A DNA stretch of 64,000 nt from an uncultured Chlorobiaceae bacterium. GTDB lineage: Bacteria; Bacteroidota; Chlorobiia; Chlorobiales; Chlorobiaceae. The notes under the pieces were generated by a model. It had not been told where the DNA came from. It searched no databases and worked only from the letters and a program-made list of their open reading frames with translations. This document shows, one piece after another, positions 51,516 to 62,535 of the stretch (position 1 is its first letter; each line of letters begins with the position of its first letter). The translations under genes were made by a program, and so were the position numbers. The stretch is taken from NCBI GenBank assembly GCA_903994455.1, contig CAJEXI010000013.1:1-64000 (forward strand). Direction: 5' to 3'.

Positions 51516-51698
51516 AGCATTCACTGTGGGCACTGGCTGAATTTCATCATCTGGTTTATCTGACATGGTTTGTTAACTTGCGTTTCATACGTTTTAACAA
51601 TCTGCATTTCCCTGTAACGCACACTCCCTAAAATAAACAATAAAAACAATAATTTGTGCCTGCTCACGATCCTCCATTGTCAATTATCCCTGACTTCT

Positions 51699-52310
51699 AT
51701 GCCACTCTCTCCTGTACTTTCCCGTTATGTCCTTCCCATGGCGCTGAAGCTTCTCTATGCAAGCCTCAGAATATCGATAACCTCCGCACCATTGCAGGTG
51801 TCAAACAAAGGCGCTATTATTGCCTTCTGGCATGGAAAAATGATCGCGGGCTGGCTTTTTGCCAAAAACCTCGGCTCTTCAAAGAACATGGCTGCTGTCG
51901 TCAGTCTTTCTGAAGATGGCCGTACTCTTGCCGACACGCTTGAGCGATTTGGTTTTTCACTGATTCGCGGCTCAAGCTCAAAGGGAGGTGACGAGGTCAA
52001 AAATGCTATGCATAACACGCTTCAGCAAGGCAATATTGTTGTTCTCACACCAGACGGACCGCGAGGACCTGTTCACCAGTTCAAATACGGCACGTTGCGG
52101 CTGGCTTCAAACAACCACTATCCGATTGTTTTTGCCGAGATAAGCTATACCAAAAGCTGGGTGCTCAAAAGTTGGGACCAGTTTGAAATTCCCAAACCGT
52201 TCAGCAAAACCTCCGTCAAGCTCCATCTTCTTGAGCTTCCCGAGTTCAACAGCGATAAAGAGCTGCAACACTATACCAAACAACTTTCAGCCCGTCTCAG
52301 CCATGCATAA
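51699..52310 (+). CDS. DUF374 lysophospholipid acyltransferase-like protein
   Basis: A 203-residue DUF374 protein: AIIAFWHGKMIAGWLFA (membrane-side histidine), SEDGRTLADTLERFGFSLIRGSS, and TPDGPRGPVHQFKYGTLRLAS. DUF374 belongs to the acyltransferase superfamily and often sits in lipid A gene clusters. It overlaps lpxK by eight bases, so is likely to act in lipid A modification. Start at ATG 51699; the upstream in-frame extension is unlikely. Confidence 0.85.
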   Translation: MPLSPVLSRYVLPMALKLLYASLRISITSAPLQVSNKGAIIAFWHGKMIAGWLFAKNLGSSKNMAAVVSLSEDGRTLADTLERFGFSLIRGSSSKGGDEVKNAMHNTLQQGNIVVLTPDGPRGPVHQFKYGTLRLASNNHYPIVFAEISYTKSWVLKSWDQFEIPKPFSKTSVKLHLLELPEFNSDKELQHYTKQLSARLSHA

Positions 52311-53367
52311 CCAGTTTCCCATACTTCTCCGACCCGCCACGCAGCTCTATGGCTCTCTAGTGCAGTTGCGCAATACCCTTTTTGACCGGCAGATTTTCAA
52401 ATCATGGAAATCTCCTATTCCTGTTGTCTCCATCGGAAACCTTTCGGCAGGCGGCACAGGTAAAACGCCCCTGGTTGACTGGATCGTCAAGTACTATCTC
52501 TCAATCGGCTGCAAACCGGCTATTGTGTCGCGCGGGTACCGGAGGGAGTCAAAAGGCGTGCAGCTTGTCTCCGACGGCCAAAGGATTCTGCTCAGCAGCA
52601 ACGAGGCTGGCGACGAAACGGCGATGCTTGCCTGGAACAACCCTGATGCCATTGTTGTTGTCGCAAAAAAAAGAGAGGATGCTGTAACCTATATTGCCAC
52701 TCACTTTGCTCAAAGAGCCCCATCGGTTATTATCCTCGACGACGCATACCAGCATCGCCAGATTGACAGGGCACTCAATATTGCCATCATCAATGCCGAA
52801 GAACCTTTTTTTGAGGCAAAAATGCTGCCTGAAGGCCGACTGAGAGAACCGCTGAAAAATATCTCAAGAGCTGACCTGATTGTGCTGAACAAAATCACGA
52901 ATCAGCAAAAAGCTGACGCGATCATGAAAGAACTTGAAAATAACGGCAAACCGATTGTCAACGCCCGCCTTAAAATCGGAGAGCTGACCTGTTTTTCAGG
53001 CGAATTAAGCGCCTCAGATGACACGCTGGTCGCCGAAAACCTCAACGTCCTTGCCTTTGCGGGGATAGCATCTCCTGAAAGTTTTCTGGCAAGCCTCTCC
53101 AAAGAGGGCATAAACGTTGCTGCACACCGCTTTTTCAATGACCATGAGCCTTATAGTGTCAAAAAACTGCGTTCTGTACGCAACGAGGCTGAAGCAAAAG
53201 GGTTAAGCCTCATTACAACAGAAAAGGACTACTTCCGCATGCTCGGCCGTCCAGAACTTATACGCATCCTTGCCTCCATGCCCTGTTATTACCTGAAAAT
53301 CGAAACGGACATCTTTGCGGGCAAGGAGACCATGCAATCGATGCTGAAAGCCGTTATCGGCAAATAG
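52303..53367 (+). CDS. lpxK: Tetraacyldisaccharide 4'-kinase
   Basis: Phosphorylates the 4' position of the lipid A precursor at the inner membrane. P-loop SIGNLSAGGTGKTPLVDW, then RGYRRESKGVQL, IILDDAYQHRQIDRAL (the DD-x-Q-H catalytic motif) and LPEGRLREPL. 354 residues. The start at 52303 overlaps the end of the DUF374 gene (CATGCATAA). With LpxC-FabZ it shows that lipid A is made. Confidence 0.95.
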   Translation: MHNQFPILLRPATQLYGSLVQLRNTLFDRQIFKSWKSPIPVVSIGNLSAGGTGKTPLVDWIVKYYLSIGCKPAIVSRGYRRESKGVQLVSDGQRILLSSNEAGDETAMLAWNNPDAIVVVAKKREDAVTYIATHFAQRAPSVIILDDAYQHRQIDRALNIAIINAEEPFFEAKMLPEGRLREPLKNISRADLIVLNKITNQQKADAIMKELENNGKPIVNARLKIGELTCFSGELSASDDTLVAENLNVLAFAGIASPESFLASLSKEGINVAAHRFFNDHEPYSVKKLRSVRNEAEAKGLSLITTEKDYFRMLGRPELIRILASMPCYYLKIETDIFAGKETMQSMLKAVIGK

Positions 53368-53400
53368 CCAGCGGATCACTGCAACCTTGCATGTTTTTTT

Positions 53401-53943
53401 CTACTCCTTCACAATGCTGGAGATTGCCTTGAACCGCTCTCCCTCAGCCACACGCAACAGCTCAAAAAGAGCCATTTCGGTGCTGGTCAAAGAAGCACCT
53501 GCTTTTTCAATACATCGAATACCGAGAAGCCTGTTTTCTTCGGTTCTTGATGAAACAGCGTCTGTCACCAGATGAACATTATAACCAAACTCGAGAAGCT
53601 CCACGGCGGTCTGATATACACAAACATGGGTTTCCATACCTGCCACAAGAATATCGTTACGGTTGAATGAGCGAAGCTGCCTCATGAACTCAGGCGTTCC
53701 ACAACAACTGAATGAATTTTTTTCAACGGGGAGTGCGCCCGCCAGCAGCTCCCTCAGAGAATCAACCGTGCGACCAAGGCCTTTCGGATACTGTTCAGTC
53801 ACAAGAACCGGCATATCAAGAATCGCAGAGGCTCTGAGCAGCCTGCTGATATTTTTTTCCACAACCTGCGGCTGAAAAACAAGTTGGGCAAGCCTGCCCT
53901 GCACATCGATAATCAAGAGAAGTGTCTCTTTGGGAGTAATCAT
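53401..53943 (-). CDS. Isochorismatase-like cysteine hydrolase
   Basis: A 180-residue cysteine hydrolase with the catalytic triad in order: Asp in LLIIDVQGRL, Lys in EKNSFSCC, Cys in GMETHVCVYQTAVEL. It resembles YcaC-type hydrolases rather than nicotinamidases; the substrate is unknown. Convergent with lpxK, with 33 bases between stops. Likely monocistronic. Confidence 0.88.
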   Translation of the reverse strand: MITPKETLLLIIDVQGRLAQLVFQPQVVEKNISRLLRASAILDMPVLVTEQYPKGLGRTVDSLRELLAGALPVEKNSFSCCGTPEFMRQLRSFNRNDILVAGMETHVCVYQTAVELLEFGYNVHLVTDAVSSRTEENRLLGIRCIEKAGASLTSTEMALFELLRVAEGERFKAISSIVKE

Positions 53944-54104
53944 AGCAAGATCAATAAAAATAATCAGGCCAAAAATAGTTCATAAGCAATACAGAAAGAA
54001 AAAATATCCATGAACGCAAGTGCAAAATTAACTTTTTATTGTTTACGCGGATGAAGCGAAAAACCATCGACAACAAGTTTAAACGAATTGGTGAGCTGCT
54101 CAGC

Positions 54105-54986
54105 CTACTCTGATCTGCGGTTTTTCTCAAAGGGAATACCTGCATCACGGGGAGCTGATGCCCTGCCGACAAACCCGGCAAGCACCACCAGCGTTATAAG
54201 ATAAGGCATTGACTGCACCAACTGCGAAGGAATCCACCCTGTCTGGAGCCATATTTCCATGGATTCGGTGGTGGCAAAGAGCAAACTGGCAAGAGCAGCG
54301 CCAGCCGGAGTCCATTTGCCGATAATCATGGCAGCAAGAGCGATATACCCTCGTCCTGCCGACATATTATCGGTGAAGGTGTGTTGCTGAAAAACAAGAA
54401 ACGCGCCAGCAAGAGCAGCAAGTGCGCCCGACACCAGCACACCGGAATAGCGCATGCGATCGACATTGATTCCTGCACTGTCGGCAGTTGCCGCGCTTTC
54501 GCCCGTTGCACGAAGCCTCAGCCCGTAAGGTGTCCTGAAAAGAACCAGTTGACCTGCAACAACTGAAACAACCGCCGCAAGAAAAAGCGGATCGATAAAA
54601 AGAGAGGGAACCTCAAGACCAGCAATCCGCTCCGAATTCATAGAACTCCCGAAAAGAAGAGTAAGCCCAAAACGAGTCGCGCCCATAACAAGAATATTGA
54701 TGGCAATACCAGCGACAATCTGGTCAGCCTTCAGAGTCACCGTAAGAAAGGCAAAAAGCAACGCAACGCCCAGACCGCAGAGAAGAGCCAGAAAAATCCC
54801 CATCAGGGCTGATCCTGTCTGATATTGTCCATAAGCTGCGCCGAATGCACCGACAAGCATCATCCCTTCAAGCGCAAGATTGACCACCCCGCCACGTTCC
54901 GAGAATGTTGCACCAACAGAGGTGAGAACATAAGGCACAGCGAGACGTGCAATTTGCAGAAGAATAACAAGCGGTTCAACTCCCAT
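54105..54986 (-). CDS. ABC transporter permease (nucleoside/simple-sugar type)
   Basis: A 293-residue inner-membrane permease of the BPD_transp_2 family with seven to eight membrane helices. Conserved parts: GATFSERGGVVNLALEGMMLVGA, YGLRLRATGESAATADSAGI, and GYIALAAMIIGKW. These match permeases of nucleoside importers (BmpA/NupQ-type). It is alone here: no ATPase, second permease or binding protein lies next to it, so they must be elsewhere if the system works. Confidence 0.88.
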   Translation of the reverse strand: MGVEPLVILLQIARLAVPYVLTSVGATFSERGGVVNLALEGMMLVGAFGAAYGQYQTGSALMGIFLALLCGLGVALLFAFLTVTLKADQIVAGIAINILVMGATRFGLTLLFGSSMNSERIAGLEVPSLFIDPLFLAAVVSVVAGQLVLFRTPYGLRLRATGESAATADSAGINVDRMRYSGVLVSGALAALAGAFLVFQQHTFTDNMSAGRGYIALAAMIIGKWTPAGAALASLLFATTESMEIWLQTGWIPSQLVQSMPYLITLVVLAGFVGRASAPRDAGIPFEKNRRSE

Positions 54987-55137
54987 AATAAATAAGAATG
55001 GATATCCTTTCCGGTAGTTTTTCCATGCGTTTTTTAGTAAATTCCAATTCTGTTAAAAAATAGTCAACTTCACCTGTTTTATCACCATCTGCTCAAGTTT
55101 TTTTGGGTGAAACAAACAATAATTACTCCTGAAAATC

Positions 55138-57888
55138 ATGCCACAATCTGAGATTACCAACAAAACGGCTGCCAGTAAACAATACATTTACAGTTTTTCA
55201 GGCGGCTCTTCTGAAGGTGATGCGTCCATGAAAAACCTGCTTGGAGGAAAAGGCGCTAACCTTGCTGAAATGGCCAACATCGGATTACCGGTTCCTCCGG
55301 GATTCACCATTTCAACCGAAGTATGTACGCACTATTACGACAATCAGAAGAACTATCCAACCAATCTTTTTGACCGCGACATCCCCCAGGCACTCAGCAA
55401 AATTGAAGAGACGCTGGGCAAAAAATTCGGTGACCCGGAAAACCCCCTGCTGGTTTCGGTGCGCTCAGGTGCAAGGGCCTCAATGCCCGGCATGATGGAC
55501 ACCATTCTTAACCTGGGGCTGAATGCTGCCACTGTTGACGGTTTGGCAAGAAAGTCAGGAAACCCCCGTTTTGCGTGGGACTGCTACCGCCGCTTTGTAC
55601 AGATGTACGGTGATGTCGTGCTTGATCTCAAACCAACCGACAAAAAGGAGATTGACCCCTTCGAAAAAATTCTCGAAGCAAAAAAAGAGGAACTCGGTAT
55701 AGAACTCGACACTGAATTTACGGTAGAAGACCTTCAGGATATTGTTGGAAAATACAAGGCCGCAATTCTTGAAAAAACCGGCAAAACGTTCCCTGAAGAC
55801 CCGCACGAACAGCTCATTGGAGCTATCGGTGCCGTCTTTAACAGTTGGAACAACGAACGGGCCATTGTGTACCGCAAACTGAACCATATTCCAGGCTACT
55901 GGGGCACCGCCTGCAATGTTCAGGCCATGGTTTTCGGCAACATGGGCGAAGATTGCGGCACAGGTGTCGCTTTCACGCGCGATGCAGCCACCGGCGAAAA
56001 TATCTTTTACGGCGAGTTTCTTATGAACGCCCAGGGCGAAGACGTTGTAGCAGGCACAAGAACTCCGCTGAAAATCGACCAGCTCAAGGCAGAAAACCCC
56101 GGCATTTACGACCAGCTCGAAGAGATTCGCTCCATTCTCGAACACCACTACCACGACATGATGGACATTGAGTTCACCATCGAGAACAACAAGCTCTTCA
56201 TGTTGCAGTGCAGGGTTGGCAAAAGAACCGGAATGGCGGCGGTGAAAATTGCTGTTGACATGTTCAATGAGAAGCTGATCGACGAAAAAGAGGCACTCAT
56301 GCGCATTGAACCCGAACAGCTCAACCAGTTGCTCAGACCTGTCTTTGACATGAAAGAGAAACAGGCTGCTATTGCTGGCGGAAGACTCCTTGCAACAGGC
56401 TTGAATGCCGGTCCAGGGGCCGCAACCGGCAAAATCTACTTTAATGCCGTTGATGCCTACGAAGCCGGCAAGCGCGGCGAAGCAGTCATTCTCGTCCGTA
56501 TCGAAACATCTCCTGAAGATATCAAGGGCATGAACGCCTCTGAGGGTATTCTTACTGCCCGTGGCGGCATGACCTCCCATGCTGCGCTGGTTGCCCGTCA
56601 GATGGGCAAGGTCTGCGTTGCAGGATGCGGAGCTCTCAATATCGACTACCAGAAAGGTGAAATGCGTGTCGCAGGAAAAGATACCGTCCTTGCAGAGGGC
56701 GATTACATCTCCATCGACGGAAGCACCGGTGAGGTCATTGCCGGAAAAGTTCCGACCAAAAACTCTGAAATCATTGAAGTTCTGGTTGACAAAACCCTCA
56801 AACCCGAAGATGCAGAGACCTGGCCTATCTACCAGCAGCTCATGGAGTGGGCCGACAAATACCGTAAACTCAATATCCGCACCAATGCTGACCAGCCAGA
56901 CCAGGCTGAAATCGCCATCACCTTCGGCGCAGAAGGTATCGGGCTCTGCCGTACTGAACACATGTTCTTTGGTGGTGAACGTATCGATTCGATGAGAGAG
57001 ATGATTCTGGCAGACGATATTGAAGGGCGTAAAACAGCTCTGGAAAAACTTCTCCCTTTCCAGCGGGATGACTTCTATGGCCTCTTCAAAGCCATGGGTG
57101 CCCGTCCGGTAACAATCAGGCTGCTTGATCCTCCGCTCCATGAGTTTCTGCCACATACCGACAGCGAAATCAGAGCTCTGGCCAGCAAGATGGGGAAATC
57201 TTTTGAAGCGGTCAAAGAGCGTATCGGCAGTCTCCACGAGTTCAATCCGATGCTTGGTCTTCGTGGTTGTCGCCTTGGCATCCTTCATCCCGAGATCACG
57301 GTTATGCAGGTCAGGGCAATTATCGAAGCCGCCTGTCAACTGAAGAAAGAGGGCCTTGAGGTTGTTCCTGAAATTATGGTGCCACTGATCAGCACGGTCA
57401 AAGAGCTTGAAATCACCAGTGAAATCATTCACAAAACTGCCCGTAGCGTCTTTGCTGAACAGGGAACAGGAGTTAAATACCTTGTTGGCACCATGATTGA
57501 GGTACCGCGTGCAGCAATCACCTCCGACCAGATTGCCACCGCTGCCGACTTCTTCAGCTACGGCACCAATGATTTGACACAGATGGGACTCGGGATGAGC
57601 CGCGACGACTCAGGCCAGTTCCTTCCGACCTATCAGCAGCAGGAGATCTTTGCACGCAATCCTTTTGAATCGCTTGATATTGAGGGTGTGGGAAGGCTGA
57701 TGAGCATCTCCGCCAAAGAGGGGCGTGCAGTCAAGCCAGAGCTTAAGCTGGGAATCTGCGGAGAACACGGCGGAGATCCTTCTACCGTCGAATTCTGTCA
57801 CCAGTTAGGGCTGAACTATGTTTCATGCAGTCCGTACAGGGTGCCGATTGCCCGTCTTGCCGCAGCAAGAGCCGCACTGAGAGGCTGA
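55138..57888 (+). CDS. ppdK: Pyruvate, phosphate dikinase
   Basis: Converts pyruvate, ATP and phosphate to phosphoenolpyruvate, a key anabolic step after CO2 fixation by the reductive TCA cycle. N-terminal ATP-grasp: [25 protein letters not shown] and [20 protein letters not shown]. The central phosphohistidine is in [23 protein letters not shown]. The C-terminal PEP/pyruvate barrel has [26 protein letters not shown] and [17 protein letters not shown]. 916 residues. Terminator at 57910. Confidence 0.97.
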   Translation: MPQSEITNKTAASKQYIYSFSGGSSEGDASMKNLLGGKGANLAEMANIGLPVPPGFTISTEVCTHYYDNQKNYPTNLFDRDIPQALSKIEETLGKKFGDPENPLLVSVRSGARASMPGMMDTILNLGLNAATVDGLARKSGNPRFAWDCYRRFVQMYGDVVLDLKPTDKKEIDPFEKILEAKKEELGIELDTEFTVEDLQDIVGKYKAAILEKTGKTFPEDPHEQLIGAIGAVFNSWNNERAIVYRKLNHIPGYWGTACNVQAMVFGNMGEDCGTGVAFTRDAATGENIFYGEFLMNAQGEDVVAGTRTPLKIDQLKAENPGIYDQLEEIRSILEHHYHDMMDIEFTIENNKLFMLQCRVGKRTGMAAVKIAVDMFNEKLIDEKEALMRIEPEQLNQLLRPVFDMKEKQAAIAGGRLLATGLNAGPGAATGKIYFNAVDAYEAGKRGEAVILVRIETSPEDIKGMNASEGILTARGGMTSHAALVARQMGKVCVAGCGALNIDYQKGEMRVAGKDTVLAEGDYISIDGSTGEVIAGKVPTKNSEIIEVLVDKTLKPEDAETWPIYQQLMEWADKYRKLNIRTNADQPDQAEIAITFGAEGIGLCRTEHMFFGGERIDSMREMILADDIEGRKTALEKLLPFQRDDFYGLFKAMGARPVTIRLLDPPLHEFLPHTDSEIRALASKMGKSFEAVKERIGSLHEFNPMLGLRGCRLGILHPEITVMQVRAIIEAACQLKKEGLEVVPEIMVPLISTVKELEITSEIIHKTARSVFAEQGTGVKYLVGTMIEVPRAAITSDQIATAADFFSYGTNDLTQMGLGMSRDDSGQFLPTYQQQEIFARNPFESLDIEGVGRLMSISAKEGRAVKPELKLGICGEHGGDPSTVEFCHQLGLNYVSCSPYRVPIARLAAARAALRG

Positions 57889-57909
57889 GCCGACACAACA
57901 TCTTTTCAT

Positions 57910-57940
57910 GAAAAAGGCGGCCCACCGGGTCGCCTTTTTC
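57910..57940 (+). terminator. Rho-independent terminator of ppdK
   Basis: A perfect 10-bp stem GAAAAAGGCG/CGCCTTTTTC (57910-57919 with 57931-57940) around an 11-base loop. The T-run lies within the 3' arm and the stem is symmetrical, so it may also end the small gene on the other strand. Confidence 0.88.
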
Positions 57941-57971
57941 ATTACGAGTGCTGTCTGAATCACCATAAAGT

Positions 57972-58136
57972 TTACTGCTGTGCCTCTATTTTCTTGAAAA
58001 ACATGCATCCACCTTCTGCGACAACATCCTTGCCAAAACAGGTGCCTGCAGCCGGATCGTTATCCTTTGGAGTAAAGCTCTGACAATCCTGACACTGTTT
58101 GCCTTTTTCAGCTTGCTTCTGATAAATAATTTCCAT
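57972..58136 (-). CDS. 54-residue protein with conserved-looking cysteines
   Basis: A small frame from ATG 58136 to TAA 57972: MEIIYQKQAEKGKQCQDCQ at the start, later GTCFGKDVVAEGGCMFFKK. Four cysteines in the pattern CxxC-x(14)-C-x(11)-C suggest a metal or iron-sulfur site, as in HiPIP-like or zinc-ribbon small proteins; I do not recognise the family. No strong ribosome site is visible, but the frame is free of oddities and ends before the ppdK terminator. Easily missed because of its size. Confidence 0.6.
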   Translation of the reverse strand: MEIIYQKQAEKGKQCQDCQSFTPKDNDPAAGTCFGKDVVAEGGCMFFKKIEAQQ

Positions 58137-58388
58137 ATTGAATTTTTGCTTCTCTGTTGCGTTATTATAGTCAAGAAATAGTGTCCATCCTGTTTTTCAT
58201 CAACCGGACGAATCCGCCAAATATAAAACAGAAACTTTTTTTGCAAAGTTATTTTTCTAAAAAAAACAGCCGTTACCCTGCTGTTACCTTTCGCATGATG
58301 ATCAGGCAGATTACCATGCAGGAATATCAGGGCAAAATCAACACCACCTGCTGACGGCATCGAAGCTAACAGATTATAGAAAAAACAC

Positions 58389-61229
58389 ATGGAATTCAGT
58401 CATATCAACATCAGGGGAGCCAGGGTACACAATCTCAAAAACATCTCTCTTGATATCCCGCGCAACAAGTTTGTTGTCATTACCGGTCTGTCCGGTTCGG
58501 GAAAATCCAGCCTTGCTTTCGACACCATTTATGCCGAAGGACAGCGCCGCTTCATGGAAACACTCTCCCCTTATGCACGGCAATATATCGGCAGCATTGA
58601 ACGCCCTGATGTCGACTTTATTGAGGGGCTTTCACCGGTCATTTCCATCGACCAGAAAAGCACAAACCGCTCGCCCCGTTCAACGGTTGGCACCATTACT
58701 GAAATCCATGATTTTATCCGGCTGCTCTACGCCAAGGCTGGCAGACGCTACGACCCTGTTACCGGTGCCATGCTGCAGCAGCAAAGCGAAGAAAACATCC
58801 GGGAAGCTATCCTCTCACTGCCCCATGGCACAAAAGTCCAGATACTATCCCCTCTGGTCACCGGACGCAAAGGCCATTACCGTGAACTCTTCGAACGCCT
58901 GTTGCTCAAGGGGTTTCTCCGGGTCCGTATTGACGGAACATACCGGGAAATGGAAAAAAACATGCAGATTGAGCGCTACAAAAGCCACTCCATTGAACTG
59001 GTGGTTGACGGTCTGGTTATTGACCCCAACTGCCAGGAGCGCCTGAAACAAGCGATCAGCCTTGCCGTCGGCATGTCCGAACACAAATCATCGGTGATCT
59101 GCGATCCGCTTGAAAGTGACCGAAAAGAGCTGACGTTCAGCACTCGCTATGCCTATTCAGACGGCTCCGTCCCGGTCGACACTCTGGCACCGAACCACTT
59201 CAGCTTCAACTCCCCTTATGGTGCCTGCCCGGAGTGCAACGGCCTTGGAGAGCTCATGCAGCTTTCGGGTGAACTGATGCTGCCCGATCTGTCGCTCTCA
59301 CTCAACGAAGGAGGCCTCGACCCTTTTGGAAAATCCGGAAAGCGCAACCTCTGGCAGGTCATCAGAGCAATTGCCCGAGAGTTTAACTTCACGCTTGATA
59401 CTCCTGTCAGCGATATTCCACAAGAGGCACTGAAAATTTTGCTGGAAGGTTCCGGCAGCCGCACCTTTGATGTCAGTTACACCTACTCCGGACGCGATAC
59501 ACTCTATCCACAACCCTTTCCAGGAGCAATCCCTTACGTTCAGGAAATACTGAACAATGCCAGCACCTCCAAAATACGCGAGTGGGCGGAAAGTTACATG
59601 ATCCGCCAATCCTGCCCTTCATGCAATGGGGCGAGACTGCGCAAGGAGAGCCTGCTGGTGAAGATTGACGAACTCAATATTGCCGAAGCAGAAGCGCTTT
59701 CTCTTCCCGAATCGCTCACTTTTTTTACAGCATTACCCGAAAAACTGACGGGAAAAGAGCGCCTTGTTGCCACCCCTGTGCTGCATGAAATCGTCAAACG
59801 CCTTGAATTTCTTCTCAATGTGGGACTCGGCTACCTTTCCCTTGACAGAAGCTCACAAACACTTTCAGGCGGGGAAGCGCAGCGCATCAGACTCGCCTCA
59901 CAACTCGGTTCGCAACTCAGTGGAGTTCTCTATGTCCTTGACGAACCCAGTATAGGGCTGCACCAGCGCGACAACCACAAGCTTATTACTTCGCTCAAGC
60001 GACTCAGAGACCTCGGCAACACGGTACTGGTGGTCGAACACGACAAAGACACCATGCTTGAAGCCGACGAAATCATTGATCTTGGACCTGGCGCAGGAGA
60101 GTACGGCGGAGAAATCGTCGCCCAGGGAACTGCCGCTGCCCTTGACCCCCACTCATTAACCGCAGCATACCTTTCAGGAACCCGTCAGGTCTCTTTCAAG
60201 GGAGATGGAAAAAAGAAAACTGCCGAACAGCAATTTCTGCGACTGACAGGATGCAAGGGCAACAACCTCAAAAACATTGATATCACCATTCCTCTCCGCT
60301 CGCTCGTCAGCATTACCGGTGTCAGCGGCTCCGGAAAGTCAACCATTATCAATGAAACCCTTTTCCCGATCCTTGCTCGCCACTTCTACCGCTCCAAGCT
60401 GCTCACCTACCCCTATGAGAGCGTCGAGGGCATCAAGCAGCTCGACAAAGTCGTTAACGTCGACCAGTCACCCATCGGTCGCACACCCCGCTCTAATCCG
60501 GCAACCTATACTGGCGCATTTACCTTTATCCGCGACTTTTTTACCCGCCTGCCCGAAGCACAGATCCGGGGTTATAAAGCCGGAAGATTCAGCTTCAACG
60601 TCAAGGGCGGACGATGCGAGGTTTGCCAGGGATCGGGGACAAGAAAAATTGAGATGAACTTTCTGCCCGATGTCTATGTGCGATGCGAAAACTGCAAGGG
60701 AGAACGCTATAACCGTGAAACCCTGCTGGTCAAATACCGTGGAAAATCCATTGCGGACGTGCTTGAAATGACCATTACCGAAGCCGCAGAATTCTTTGTC
60801 GACTTTCCAAGAATTCTGCGCATTCTCACCACCATGCAAAATGTAGGACTCGGCTACCTCAAGCTTGGCCAGCCATCTCCGATGCTTTCGGGTGGTGAAG
60901 CACAGCGCATCAAGCTTTCAGCCGAACTGGCCAAAATACAGACCGGCAACACCCTCTACATTCTTGACGAACCAACCACCGGTCTCCACTTCCAGGATAT
61001 CCAGCACCTGCTGGAAGTGCTCCGAAAACTTGTTGACAAGGGCAACAGCGTTATCATTATTGAACACAACCTCGATATTATAAAAAACAGCGACTGGATT
61101 ATTGATATCGGGCCTGAAGGAGGCTACGAGGGGGGAGAAGTTATTGCGGAAGGAACACCCGAACAGGTCGCACAGATGGAGCACTCCTATACCGGGAAGT
61201 TTTTAAAAACGGAGATGGGGATCCTGTGA
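58389..61229 (+). CDS. uvrA: Excinuclease ABC subunit A
   Basis: Damage-recognition ATPase of nucleotide excision repair. Two ABC modules: Walker [13 protein letters not shown] and [12 protein letters not shown]; signatures [17 protein letters not shown] and [15 protein letters not shown]; zinc modules with [18 protein letters not shown] and, in the second half, CEVCQGSG and [10 protein letters not shown]. 946 residues, normal. Start at ATG 58389 ([18 protein letters not shown]), standard. Repairs UV damage, plausible for a phototroph. Confidence 0.97.
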   Translation: MEFSHINIRGARVHNLKNISLDIPRNKFVVITGLSGSGKSSLAFDTIYAEGQRRFMETLSPYARQYIGSIERPDVDFIEGLSPVISIDQKSTNRSPRSTVGTITEIHDFIRLLYAKAGRRYDPVTGAMLQQQSEENIREAILSLPHGTKVQILSPLVTGRKGHYRELFERLLLKGFLRVRIDGTYREMEKNMQIERYKSHSIELVVDGLVIDPNCQERLKQAISLAVGMSEHKSSVICDPLESDRKELTFSTRYAYSDGSVPVDTLAPNHFSFNSPYGACPECNGLGELMQLSGELMLPDLSLSLNEGGLDPFGKSGKRNLWQVIRAIAREFNFTLDTPVSDIPQEALKILLEGSGSRTFDVSYTYSGRDTLYPQPFPGAIPYVQEILNNASTSKIREWAESYMIRQSCPSCNGARLRKESLLVKIDELNIAEAEALSLPESLTFFTALPEKLTGKERLVATPVLHEIVKRLEFLLNVGLGYLSLDRSSQTLSGGEAQRIRLASQLGSQLSGVLYVLDEPSIGLHQRDNHKLITSLKRLRDLGNTVLVVEHDKDTMLEADEIIDLGPGAGEYGGEIVAQGTAAALDPHSLTAAYLSGTRQVSFKGDGKKKTAEQQFLRLTGCKGNNLKNIDITIPLRSLVSITGVSGSGKSTIINETLFPILARHFYRSKLLTYPYESVEGIKQLDKVVNVDQSPIGRTPRSNPATYTGAFTFIRDFFTRLPEAQIRGYKAGRFSFNVKGGRCEVCQGSGTRKIEMNFLPDVYVRCENCKGERYNRETLLVKYRGKSIADVLEMTITEAAEFFVDFPRILRILTTMQNVGLGYLKLGQPSPMLSGGEAQRIKLSAELAKIQTGNTLYILDEPTTGLHFQDIQHLLEVLRKLVDKGNSVIIIEHNLDIIKNSDWIIDIGPEGGYEGGEVIAEGTPEQVAQMEHSYTGKFLKTEMGIL

Positions 61230-61237
61230 GCGCAGCC

Positions 61238-62479
61238 TTAGAGGAACTCCTCGTAATAATCAAGATCCTTGTGGAAGGTCTCCTCAAGGGCACTGAGGGA
61301 GAGGAACGCGGCTGTCATGCAGAGGCCGCCAACCAGCAATGCGCCTGATTCCATTCCAAACATTCCCCGAAAAAACTGGAAGAGCATAGTAATCGGCACC
61401 ACCATACCCCGAACAAGATTGGGCACTGTGGTGGCAACCGTTGCGCGAAGGTTGGTGCCAAACTGCTCTGCCGCAACCGTGACAAAAATAGCCCAGTACC
61501 CGGCGGCAAAACCAAGCAGAGCGCAGACCACATAAAAGAACTGTGGGCTCTGATGCCCCTGCAGAAAATAGAGCGCGACCGCTCCAACACTCAGCAGCAT
61601 AAAGAGCAGAATAACCTTTTTGCGGCTTTTCAAAAGCTGGCTCAACAAGCCACTCGAGAGGTCGCCAAACACCAGACCGAGATAGCAGTACATCACAGCA
61701 TTGCCGGCAGACACCGGTCCGGCAATACCAAGCTCCACACCAAATTCAGGCGAAAAAGTGATGAGCACACCAACGACAAACCAGATCGGCACCCCGATCA
61801 TAATTGAGTTGATGTAGCGAAAAAAGCGGTTACGATCGGTAAAGAGTGCAAACATGTTCCCCCGGCTGACTCCGTTTTTTTCCTCCATAGCCTGAAACAT
61901 CCCCGATTCAGCAACCTTGACCCGCGCAAGAAGCAGCAGAAGACCAAGTCCTCCGCCAATAAAAAAAGCGATATGCCACTCATAAGTGTTGGCCACAACA
62001 TTGGCAAGAATCGCTCCGGAAACACCGATAGAGGCAACAAGCATCGTGCCGTAACCTCGAATTTTTGTATGCAGCACCTCAGATACCAGCGTGATCCCCG
62101 CCCCAAGTTCCCCGGCAAGACCAACACCTGCAATAAATCGCAACACCGCATAGGCCGGAAGCGAAGAGACAAAACCATTGGCAATATTGGCAAGAGAATA
62201 GAGCAAAATTGAGGCAAACATAATTTTCAGACGCCCCTTTTTATCACCAAGCCAACCCCAGAGAATGCCGCCCATAAGCATTCCGATCATCTGCATATTC
62301 AGCAGATAAACACCATAATCGATCAACTCCCTACCGGAAAGCCCGAACGACTTCAGACTCGGCACCCTGACAATGCTGAACAGAACCAGATCGTAGATAT
62401 CAACAAAATAACCCAGCGCCGCCACAATCACGGGCAAGCTGAAAATATCGCGAACCGATGCATACTCCCGCTTCACCAA
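61238..62479 (-). CDS. MFS transporter
   Basis: A 413-residue major facilitator with 12 predicted membrane helices. GWLGDKKGRLKIMFASILLYS is the loop 2-3 signature, and RFIAGVGLAGELGAGITLVSEVL matches the motif of the metabolite:H+ symporter group (sugar/organic acid). The substrate cannot be told. It converges with uvrA (8 bases between stops). Residue content and start (MVKREYASVRDIFSL) are normal. Confidence 0.88.
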   Translation of the reverse strand: MVKREYASVRDIFSLPVIVAALGYFVDIYDLVLFSIVRVPSLKSFGLSGRELIDYGVYLLNMQMIGMLMGGILWGWLGDKKGRLKIMFASILLYSLANIANGFVSSLPAYAVLRFIAGVGLAGELGAGITLVSEVLHTKIRGYGTMLVASIGVSGAILANVVANTYEWHIAFFIGGGLGLLLLLARVKVAESGMFQAMEEKNGVSRGNMFALFTDRNRFFRYINSIMIGVPIWFVVGVLITFSPEFGVELGIAGPVSAGNAVMYCYLGLVFGDLSSGLLSQLLKSRKKVILLFMLLSVGAVALYFLQGHQSPQFFYVVCALLGFAAGYWAIFVTVAAEQFGTNLRATVATTVPNLVRGMVVPITMLFQFFRGMFGMESGALLVGGLCMTAAFLSLSALEETFHKDLDYYEEFL

Positions 62480-62535
62480 TAACTCCCTGGTTGTTTGACT
62501 TGCTTATGAAAAATCCACATGTTTCATTCAAGAGA

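Noticed and set aside
55555-57432. A 625-residue open frame on the strand opposite ppdK
   Set aside because: It is a shadow of the highly conserved ppdK gene and shows no family motif.
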